Assembly (NCBI RefSeq): GCF_000003605.2
Contig: NW_003122423.1
Location: 100,108 to 121,506, forward strand
DNA length: 21,399 nucleotides
Source: Saccoglossus kowalevskii
Taxonomy: Eukaryota > Hemichordata > Enteropneusta > Harrimaniidae
Direction of reading: 5' to 3'
The position numbers were made by a program, and so were the translations under genes. This document shows positions 1 to 8,636 of the stretch, in pieces. Within the stretch, counting starts at the first letter, position 1. Every line of letters starts with the position of its first letter. The notes beneath the pieces were generated by a model. That model had not been told where the DNA came from. It saw only the letters and a list, made by a program, of their open reading frames with translations, and searched no databases.

Positions 1-775
1 AAACTTGCCAAAAACACTAAGCTATTTTCGATTATTGCTGACTCGGCATTTGCTGCTAATTCTTTATTATCTTGTTTATTTCTGCTTTACCTCGTTTTCT
101 CAGAAAACAGCCCGTGGTTTGATTTCGCAGTGACAGACTCCATGATAAATTAACCATACATCGTTCCTATTTATATCAGTGCGGTACGATTTCACAGCGG
201 AGAGTATATATGTTTGTTGCCTCGGGGCACGCTCTCTCTCTTCGCTGATTACCGCGTAGCTCTCAGTAGAGTCGTGGTGGGAGTGCCTTCTCTATCTCAG
301 TCGGTCCCTTTATCGATGCAATAAAACATTTTATAATAACAAGGTTCATATTTCGAACAAATATTACAAAATAAGTGATGGTATGAAAGCAGATCCGTGG
401 TGTGTACATGGGGTATTCGACATTTAGAAAGGAATTCGCAAACAAAGTGTCATATTAAAATATTATGAGGAGGTGGTATAAATGAAGTGATCTGAATATT
501 ACAGCTAAGAGTACAGTAACCCAGCTGTAAATTGTAATTCCATTAGTGGTAGCCAGATATGCGATAAAACAATGAAGTTATATTTTGATGTCTAGATATG
601 CATCTATCCAACCAGTCCCATGTGCCAAGTGTTCGAAATGTACAATCTAATATTGACGGAGGCATGTTATTTAATTTGAAATCGACGTTGCATGATATGA
701 AAAAGGAAAAAAAAAAACATCGAATGTACATCCATATTTTGAAGAGAACAGAGCCCATTGCGTCGCACAGCGTTA
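1..775. other. Spacer, no supported feature
   Basis: AT-rich sequence without a convincing exon. Open frames here are short and lack recognisable domains, flanking splice signals or codon bias. Nothing else was seen apart from ordinary short A and T runs. Confidence 0.6.
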
Positions 776-946
776 CCTTGTGTTGTATTGTGTTGCATTA
801 TACGTTACGTTGTGTTGCGTTGCGTTGCGTTGCGTTGTGTTGTGTTGTGTTGTGTTGTGTTGTGTTGTGTTGCGTTGCGTTGTGTTGCGTTGCGTTGTGT
901 TTTGTTGTGCTGTGCTGTGCTGTGTTGTGTTTTGTTTTGTTGTGTT
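776..946 (+). repeat. Pentanucleotide microsatellite (GTTGY)n
   Basis: From about 806 the sequence is an almost uninterrupted run of 5-bp units. In order: GTTAC, GTTGT, four GTTGC, seven GTTGT, two GTTGC, one GTTGT, two GTTGC, GTTGT, then GTTTT, GTTGT, three GCTGT, GTTGT, two GTTTT and GTTGT. Looser units run back to about 776. Because the unit is 5 bp, several frames stay open as Cys/Val/Leu-rich strings on the plus strand and Thr/Gln/Asn-rich strings on the minus strand. Those open frames are by-products of the repeat, not genes. Confidence 0.95.
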
Positions 947-2350
947 AAATGTCCACGTGCATCAACGTTTACACATTGTTCGGTAAAAAGATATGACATA
1001 TAGGACTAATAAATGATTAGAATACATGTCACTACTTCAAAATACCAATCATGCATAGCACTAAAGTGTGTATTTTCCAATAATAGTTAAAATCTTCACC
1101 CTAGCGGTCTGTCGACAACTAAGAATAAGAAATCTCCTTAAACGAGATATACTGAAATAACTTGACAGAATTAATGTTTTTATTGCTTTCTCCTCATAGA
1201 ATATCCTCATTATGGCAAAGAATTAATCCTCTTCCGCCTTGAAAACCATCACTCTAGATTGCCTATATTATAACAACATGTCAATCACGTTTTCAATGCG
1301 TTCTTTTATTTGTCGATTTGAAGCAACGTTAGCTTTTGTACCTTTAAGTCTGTGACAGTGGCCGTGACCGTGTAGTCTATTATACTACGTTGATTGTGAA
1401 AGCACCTATAATTGATGAATACCACTTTTATGAGTTAGGTTATCGAGTGATAAATACTGTTCCCGTCTTAGTCCCAGTCACTCTCATCTTCTTAGTTTTA
1501 ATGTCGTCTTCATGATTATTATCACCCAAGACCCATTTTATTAGAAATCGCTAGCCTACAACATGCACCGGCTTATCTTCTACCCTCCGCTTGACTGACT
1601 TTACAGCAAATTCCCTACCCGCTACGGTGCACAGGATCGATCCTCTTTCTTTATCACGGAGTTGGTAAGAGCGTGACCAGCCACTGAGTAATTACCATTG
1701 CTTCTGCCTGACTGACAGCGCGAGCCGTGCACGAGTCGCGGACGCAGCTGGGACCCGACATTATAACGCCGAGCACATGTAGCTAGCTAATTCGCCAGAA
1801 GTTGTGAGTGAACTAGCGGGGGCTCCTAATTAAGCTATTTGGGAGTTATTATCGAGACGTTTTGATGTGTCGAAATTTACAAGGTGCCGTTGTGTTCATT
1901 TCCTGTGAATTAACCCCGTGACGGATTGTACTGCTGTCAATCACCCGAAAGCAATGTCCATTGCATTATTTAGCATGTCTTTAAGTGCCTGTCGGAATAG
2001 CAAGGCAGACTTTTTTCTCTGGATGTATTTTAATTATAGCGAATTCCAAATGAATCAATAGGTATAAGCGCTTTGAGAAACAACACGGGACTCTTCCGTT
2101 AAAACATATTTTAAATTATACGACAGGCTATGCGAAAAAATAATGCAAGAAATAACTATAGAAAATTACACATGCTATTTTTTTTTACAGATATTGCGGT
2201 TAATTTGTGTATTGTTGTTGTCGAGCATAAACTCCCTTCGAAGTGTCATTTTCTACCAACTTGGAATTTAGAACTTTTTTCCATTTCCAGTCTATAATGG
2301 TGTTTAGAGTCGAGTCTATCAACCAGGTACTTGTAAACGCGCGATGGACC
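947..2350. other. Spacer with a short CpG-dense patch
   Basis: No coding evidence. Around 1719-1772 there are ten CpG dinucleotides in about 54 bp, far denser than the surroundings, inside a locally GC-richer stretch (about 1560-1800). No TATA box, initiator or downstream exon could be tied to it. The rest is unremarkable AT-rich sequence. Confidence 0.5.
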
Positions 2351-2382
2351 ATGAATATGCAAATCGATCTTTCCATATTCAT
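2351..2382. promoter_or_regulatory. Inverted repeat with an octamer-like word
   Basis: The arms ATGAATATG (2351-2359) and CATATTCAT (2374-2382) are perfect reverse complements across a 14-bp spacer. The left arm runs into ATGCAAAT (2357-2364), the canonical POU-domain octamer. Function is inferred only; a word this short occurs by chance in AT-rich DNA. Confidence 0.3.
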
Positions 2383-2457
2383 ATGCATTGCATGTCATCT
2401 TTCACGGACGACACGTTATCAGTCTGAACTCGTTTACGTAGGGAATCATCTAATGAA

Positions 2458-2465
2458 TGACGTCA
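2458..2465. promoter_or_regulatory. Full CRE palindrome
   Basis: TGACGTCA is the complete palindromic CREB/ATF site. It lies about 95 bp downstream of the octamer-like word. No core promoter is visible next to it, so if functional it would be a distal element. Confidence 0.3.
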
Positions 2466-4075
2466 CAATACTAAAAATATACTCAAGCAGGTCTGTAATC
2501 TAAGACAGACACTTGCCGTAAATCTAAACAAACTCGACACTCTCGATAGTAAATAACATTAAAACTGGTTCGTGGAAGTGTCTGCTTGGTTCCTTAACAA
2601 GTATGCATGTCTATATCTCCAGAGACATAACTGACCAAAGAAACCGGGAAATGGACTAGCACTTTAAACATTGCCATGTCCACTATAGCGGAATAACTAG
2701 GTGTGAAAAATAATATGCATTTACAGTCAAATCTGTGTAATGGGATTTCAAATATATATACATACTTAAAATGACAATTTAATAGTGGTTCCGGAACTCG
2801 TTCGTGTGAATATTAAAAAAAACTGACTCAAGGTGGCAAGAGTTGAAACAACGTGCCTAAAAGGCAAAAGTTGCACCGAACAATTGGTATGATGGCCTTT
2901 CGCCGTTAAATTATCTTCCAGAAAAAAATGATTTGAAGTGTCAGGAAACGTTTTAGTTTATATTACCTAATCTAATGTAATGCTTTGTTTTGTTTTGCTT
3001 CATGAATTCGCCAATCAATAGTTTTGTGGAACTTATTAATTATAAGTCAGTTGTCTACGCGTAGGATATAGTTGTATTCAGACATCTACTCTATGTACGT
3101 TTCTTTGAATTTAAATAAGAGAAGCTATATGTGTTTGTGTTGTAAGGTTTTCTGTTTCATATCAGCATATTCGCTGGAATGTAGAAGACTGGTGGCATGA
3201 TTGTAAGCAGTGAGCTTATTACAGACATTGTCAATAATCAAAACAACCAAGAAATTCAATTCCACGTTTGCCTCTGGCACAAGAATCAAGTGTATCATCG
3301 CCCTACATCCGGGCATCCGTCAATATTCACGTGGCAGAGCAAGCAGATTCGAGTCAGTGATCCACATTTGTTTTTTCCAGTGACACAAAATGATGGTGCG
3401 ACACATTTAATGCTAATACAACAAAATAGTACTAATAAAACGCATGAATTGGAGTGCCATTTTGGTCAATTTCCTATATGAGGCGATAAGGTGGACCCTG
3501 CTGGGCGCATTGTCCACTGGATGTCGAGTCAACACCCCGCCACCAATGGCGTCAAACAAACAGTGAATAGCACGCACTACAGGTGCACCGTGTACGCGAC
3601 GATGACTCCCGTCGATCGAGGAAATTCGATACAGTTATTAAATATCGTTTATGCTGTCATTTATGATAAGTTACACTACGGGTTGCCTTTCAGATCACTG
3701 TACTCTTCTGTTAAAATTCATATTCCGAGAAGTGCATGCAGAGTTTGTGAACGGAGTTTCAGTTCCGATTGAGATAAGCAATATTATCGGGTCTGTGATG
3801 ACATAAGCTAGTTATTACTACAATTTATGCTTTGTAATGCATTGCATAGCAGTCGCTTTCATATATTGAACATACTTTTATTTTTATAACTAGTCAGACA
3901 ATTGCGGGTATTTCAATCAACCACGTGCGAGATGGGGAACATCCGTGCGTGAATTCGTCGTATAAACGTAAGGACATACTAACAAGACTATTCCGTTCAT
4001 GATAGACTTAAGAAGCCCAGAACAACGTTTAAAATATCCATGATATGAGAAAATGAATCGTGAGATATTACATCT
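2466..4075. other. Spacer with two uninterpreted open frames
   Basis: Two consecutive plus-strand ATG frames, 3197-3481 (94 codons) and 3491-3772 (93 codons), lie end to end in different frames. Neither shows a recognisable domain, signal peptide or repeat. No splice sites or poly(A) signal could be paired with them. Frames of this size are expected by chance in a window of this size and composition, so I do not call them genes. The remainder shows nothing specific. Confidence 0.45.
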
Positions 4076-4191
4076 TTAAAGCGCGGTGGTCGTCGCGCAG
4101 CGCGTGTTCGAAGTATTTTACACGCGCTGTATACGTCGCTATGAGTCCCCCATATCGAACAGGACGCGGCACGACGACTGCCGCTCTTTAA
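4076..4191. mobile_element. MITE-like element, copy 1 (116 bp)
   Basis: Both ends are TTAA (4076-4079 and 4188-4191), followed inward by matching arms. The left arm begins TTAAAGCGCGGTGGTCGTCG; the reverse complement of the right end begins TTAAAGAGCGGCAGTCGTCG. The arms extend about 36 bp each, to TGTTCGA on the left (ending 4111) and its complement on the right (from 4155), with few mismatches, so most of the element can fold into one hairpin. It carries no coding frame. Related sequence at 15433-15562 shows it is a dispersed family. TTAA at both ends fits a TTAA target-site duplication (piggyBac-type), but TTAA is palindromic, so the end of the inverted repeat and the duplication cannot be separated by eye. 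Confidence 0.8.
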
Positions 4192-4949
4192 TATGAGACC
4201 AATCGTGGAGCTATGGGTCGGCCGAAGGTGTACTGAACACCCTTAACCTCGATACAACTACAATAGTTATGTGGGTTGAGACACTTCCGGTATCACTGAT
4301 AACATACATGAGTTCAGTTTCCGGTCAAATCATAGGAAGGGTGTACCAATTACAGCAAAGAAAAAAAAATATCAAATATTTTTATGAAATCAGAAATGAC
4401 TACGGCGCCATGCGACCTTGGGTTGAAAATTACTCTCTAATGTGGCTTGAACATTATAGCGCCAATATAAAAAATTAACGCAAATTGCATTAATAGGAAT
4501 ACTGAACGACAGACGATATAATAACCCGATTTTATGCGAATCATGTCTCAATATTCCGTGTTCAACTTGGTTTTGATCGTTTTTTACAACAGCAGGTTCC
4601 CTCCAATAAAGATCCGCAGCAATTGAGAAAGAGACAAAGCGAGCACTGGAAGCGTGAATAATCCTATGAAGTGGACGGGTTTTAATTTTCGCTCTCAGTG
4701 CACCCGCCAGCTACTTAAATATCATATTCATCGACGAGGCTGGAGTTATGAATGTCGATGCCTTGATTAAATGAATAAACAGTGTGACGCTATAGGCGGA
4801 AATTCGATGAACTGCACTGCTCTAAGTCAAAAATGATTCACGCATGTTATCCACTTCGTCTGGAGATTTTCCCGCCAAAATTGTCTTTCGTTTGATCGGT
4901 TTGCATCTTCTTAAGATATATTACTCAGGGCAGTGTGTACTGTTCATAC
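4192..4949. other. Spacer with one strong E2F-like word
   Basis: No exon is supported. An ATG frame at 4269-4478 has no domain and is of chance length. TTTTCCCGCCAAAA at 4867-4880 is a textbook E2F/DP recognition sequence, but no promoter is visible beside it. Confidence 0.4.
4867..4880 (+). promoter_or_regulatory. E2F-like site
   Basis: TTTTCCCGCCAAAA contains TTTCCCGCC flanked by A/T runs, the classic high-affinity E2F/DP form. Binding is inferred from the motif only. Confidence 0.3.
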
Positions 4950-5175
4950 AGTGAATGAATAAATGAATGAAGAAATCGAGAGAGTTATTGGTGAGAGAAT
5001 CAATAAATCAATCAATCCGCCAATAAATATATCTATAGATAGATAAATCGAACATTCTTTCTTTTATTCTTTCTTTCTCAAAGTCTGTGAAAAAACGCAC
5101 ATCTATCGCGTTTATGCACTCATGACTAACGTTAAAATCTTAATTTCAATCAATAAATCAATCAATCAATCGATG
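4950..5175. repeat. Tetranucleotide-rich region (AATG, AATC, TTTC)
   Basis: Imperfect AATG units (4953-4974) are followed by AATC units with AAATA interruptions (4999-5028), a short TCTA/GATA stretch (5031-5048), TTTC units (5055-5079) and AATC units again (5147-5172). The string ATCAATAAATCAATCAATC occurs twice, at about 5000 and 5150. This is a mosaic of simple repeats with no coding signal. Confidence 0.8.
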
Positions 5176-5279
5176 TATTAATCAGCCCGTTGTCTGTGTG
5201 CTCGAGCTTATTGCAATGCGCATGTGTACACGCTGTGAGTACTAGTACGTGTAGTGTAATTGTGCGAACGTTGAATAGC

Positions 5280-5297
5280 GAGAGAGAGAGAGAGAGG
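5280..5297 (+). repeat. (GA)n microsatellite
   Basis: A pure run of about eight GA units that ends in GGGG. A short dinucleotide repeat. Confidence 0.9.
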
Positions 5298-5586
5298 GGA
5301 CAGCGGAATAATCAGGAAGCATAGCTGACAAAACAACAGTGCCTCTAGATCTATAGCAGAATAAAGAGATTCTAGAACGGAGATGGTAATAGTAGAGTCA
5401 ATTTCATTTTGCGCTCAGGTTGGTTTATCTTATTCACTGGAATCGCAGCACAGGATATTGTAGCCGCCGGCTGGATACAAACTTTGACTGTGGCAAAAAT
5501 ACAAATTAGTGTCAGCAGACAAGAAGCATTAGTATAGTTAACATTCTCAAAAAAATATCACAAAATCTGAGAAAACTTTACTAAGA

Positions 5587-5606
5587 AATTATAATTATAA
5601 TTATAA
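5587..5606. repeat. (AATTAT)n short tandem repeat
   Basis: Three consecutive AATTAT units, which also form a near-perfect A/T palindrome. Low complexity. Confidence 0.8.
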
Positions 5607-6173
5607 ATACTTCATTTAAACGCACGTGTTGTTTTATTAAGTTTTATTGAAAGCGTACTGGTTTTCACTTATCATGCTTTACCTTCATGTCAAATGGGGG
5701 CAAATTGTCGTAATATTAGATGAGAAAGACGTCCTTGAATTTGATGCATACCGAGGGCGTACACAATTATTTCTCGCCTCGAGTGATCTCTAAATGTGAT
5801 TGAAGTCGTAAAACATGTAGTATTGTTGTTATTATGTTGGGGCTATTCTCAGATATAAAGACTAAGAAGTACCGCCAAAGGTGGACGTTGTAGCAGCGTC
5901 ACGTGAGCAGTTTGAGAGAGGATCGAGTAAATGAGAAATATAAACAAAGACACGAATTGATTAAGGAGATAATGGATTGAAATGTACAAATTGATTAATT
6001 TCATTCGATTACCGCCTAATTTGATTAAGAGACGATTTAGAAAGCAGATTTTCAGAACGACTTTCTAAATTTGATGGGCTGGGTCCTTTAGGTCAGTGAG
6101 AGAGAAAAAATCACGATATTGAGCTTCCGAGCCACTAATGGCCGAGGTGTTTTAACGTCACGATGTTCAGCCT

Positions 6174-6182
6174 GGCGCGAAA
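6174..6182 (-). promoter_or_regulatory. E2F-like site
   Basis: GGCGCGAAA on the plus strand reads TTTCGCGCC on the minus strand, an exact E2F/DP consensus word. It is one of three exact TTTCGCGC words in the window. Confidence 0.3.
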
Positions 6183-6341
6183 TGCATCGATGGTTAAGAA
6201 GGCAAAAACGCAGGCAACGAGTACACTCGATTTGTTCGTGATGGACTCATTTGTGACGCCAAATTATAGAATAGAAACTACATTCCCGCGTTTTTAGGCT
6301 TTTTACTGTTCTTTAGGGAAAAGCAGTCGCCAAAAATGCGA

Positions 6342-6350
6342 GCGCGAAAA
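6342..6350 (-). promoter_or_regulatory. E2F-like site
   Basis: GCGCGAAAA on the plus strand reads TTTTCGCGC on the minus strand. It lies about 160 bp from the site at 6174, with a weaker TTCCCGC word (6283-6289) between them. Confidence 0.3.
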
Positions 6351-7340
6351 ATTGACAACTTGAGCGTAAATAAAAGGTCTGCACACATACGCTTTCGTGG
6401 ATTTTGTTTTTTTCCCAATTTTTGTTCTTGTTTCAGACTCGGGGCATTGTATATTCCAGCGGGACGAATAAATAGTCGATCGGCTGTTATAGTAAAAAAC
6501 TCAACAGGGAGGTTAGGAGTTTGGTATGTGTGTCGGTAATATCATACCTTGGAGGCACCCGGCAAATCAATTACGTGTAGTGGAACTGGGAGAGTATTTG
6601 CTGTGTGTCAGTATAAAACACGACTCCCCAGGGAGGCGATGTAACACAGCTTCTACATACACACATTAGCCTTATGAAAAAGTTTCATTGACAATACTAC
6701 AAGGTATTTGAGAGAATTAACAGTAACAACGTTGCGTTACTTCATGATACTGGGATAAAAATGAGAGCCACGTGCTGAAATGCTGTCAACGCGTACACAA
6801 TTTCATTTGCAGCGGGCGCTTTGCTAAGTGTTGGGCGCGCGCGTTAATGAATTGAATGCACGGAAACTTTGTCATGGAATAATAGAATTACACGCAATTT
6901 TAATAATTTGATGCATTTTCTTGGCTTGTTGGTTTCTCTCCGTAAACATGACGCTGGCACGGCTAATGTGTCCATGTTCAAATGAGCTCGCATTTCTAGC
7001 TGCTTTATTACGCGCCCATTAGATCATCCCGAACTCCTTTCTCTCTTATCAGTGATGTCGGCGATAATGCGTCGTTTTCGTGTCTACAATCTCGTTGACA
7101 CTTTCCACTAATATTCACGCTGACTGCACATGCATCATTAGCGATTTTTGTCAACACGACTCGCATGCCAACGTTTCGTCACTGCACAATGTCGTTCCAA
7201 CTACAGTGTGATATTTTCCAGTGCGCAAAATTTCATAAAAAAAAATTAAAAAAGAAGACAAAAATGCCGATGACTTTTTGTCGGGATCAGCTTAAGTTCT
7301 CTAACTATGCGATGGTGACCCAAATATCGGAATGTTCGAG

Positions 7341-7361
7341 TCAATCAGTCAGTCAGTCAGT
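7341..7361 (+). repeat. (AGTC)n short tandem repeat
   Basis: TCAATCAGTCAGTCAGTCAG and one further base: about four AGTC units. Simple repeat. Confidence 0.85.
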
Positions 7362-8618
7362 ATGAAATGTTCAACCCGAGCGTATCTAAGTAAACAATTC
7401 TAATGATTGTAACATTTTTCTCGACCACGGGTGCATGAGAAAAAGATGACAATTTCAGCCGATGAAGCTAATAGAGAAGGCATCACGGTCAAATGACCAC
7501 TTTATTATTCGTTTGGGTCTCACTGATGAGCATTTTTTGAAAGTTTTTCACGGGTTAATTTCGCCGGTCCGTCTTTGATGACGCTGGTGTCAGAAAGTGA
7601 AATAAAACGCAGTCTCATTCATTTGAATAATCTTCATGCTTGATTAGGGGCACCTCTTTAAAGTGCTTTCAAAGCGCATCCACATCCAATCGCGTGATTC
7701 AAAGTGACTCAGCCGAGTTTCCTTCGCAATTAGTGGCATTTTCTTTACAATGGACATTATTACGTGCAATGAGAAGCAAAACTAAGTTGATTTACTGACT
7801 AGCAAATTTCCTTCAAATTTATGAAATATAATATCATGAAACATATATTCGTTTTAATCAATAGTCCCGTTACTACACTCAACTGTTGAAACAAAAAATA
7901 TTCTGTTATTGTTAGAGCCCTAGTTAATTTACCACGTCAACATGCAAAATAAATATCATCTTTAAATTAGTAGTTTACAACAACCACTGGAACACTACGC
8001 TGTAATGAACACCCATAACGATGTCAAATCCCAATGATATTTGATTTAAATAAATATTTACCTAAGGTTTTCCAACAAAAGAAATTGTTATGAAATATTT
8101 AACGTCTTATTTTTTTTTTTTCAATTAACTTACATTACTTATATGTTGACTGTGATAACCATAAAAAAAGTCGACTTGCAGCTGAAATCCCAAACAACTG
8201 CAATAAACCCCTAAATATAAATATTCGCATACGGAATGTTTCAAAGGCGTTATGGGGTAATTTCACGGACGATAACAAAGTGATGTATTCAGCAATGTGA
8301 GAATTTCTGTAAAACTTAAATAAGACTTTTGAAAAATGAAAATCATTCAGTCCCCAGCGAGACACAGTATATAACTGTGCGAAGCGCCCTCTATTGTCGA
8401 CAGTTGTACAATCAGAGTCGGAATTCGCAGGGTTTCACCAAATTGTAGAAACAATACGATTACTTATACCGAATAAAGTGACCACTCAACTACTTTGAAA
8501 TCATGTTTTGGTTTTCTAAGAATTATATAACAGATTTTACAATGATATATGTGATTTTTGAAAGTTATGAAGATATTAACGTTATTATCAAACCTTTCCT
8601 TGCAAATTCCCGCAACGC
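7362..8618. other. Spacer with poly(T) and a CTCF-like word
   Basis: AT-rich sequence with a 12-base T run at 8110-8121 and a CTCF-like word at 8384-8397, listed separately. A minus-strand frame at 8135-8365 has no recognisable content. No gene is supported. Confidence 0.45.
8384..8397 (-). promoter_or_regulatory. CTCF-like core
   Basis: The minus strand reads ACAATAGAGGGCGC. Against the CTCF core CCASYAGRKGGCRS it matches 12 of 14 positions, including the whole AGRKGGCRS half. The same GCGCCCTCT word recurs at 16391, so it could instead be a fragment of an unrecognised repeat. Confidence 0.25.
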
Positions 8619-8636
8619 AAAAAAAAAAAAAAAAAA
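8619..8636 (+). repeat. Poly(A) run
   Basis: Eighteen consecutive A. I looked for a retroposon body upstream and a target-site duplication on both sides and found neither, so this is listed as a plain homopolymer. Confidence 0.9.

Larger units (their letters stand above)
5607..7340. other. Spacer with an E2F-like cluster and a TATA-like word
   Basis: No exon is supported; a plus-strand frame at 6336-6539 shows no domain. Three E2F-like words lie within about 180 bp (6174-6182, 6283-6289, 6342-6350). TATAAAA occurs near 6611 with no recognisable gene downstream: the nearest ATG opens only five codons before a stop. The stretch is richer in CpG than its neighbours, which may mean an unmethylated regulatory region, but that is inference. 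Confidence 0.35.

Noticed and set aside
598-1003. Several open frames rich in Cys/Val/Leu on the plus strand and Thr/Gln/Asn on the minus strand
   Set aside because: They are translations of the pentanucleotide array; a 5-bp unit without stops keeps frames open on both strands. They have no independent coding evidence.
3197-3772. Two end-to-end ATG frames of 94 and 93 codons
   Set aside because: No domain, no splice context and no codon pattern were seen, and about three frames of this length are expected by chance in six frames at this base composition.
6611-6617. TATAAAA as a core promoter
   Set aside because: The first ATG downstream opens only five codons and no exon or transcript-like structure follows. 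The word is common in AT-rich DNA.
8619-8636. Eighteen-base poly(A) as the tail of a retroposon
   Set aside because: No element body upstream and no flanking target-site duplication could be found.
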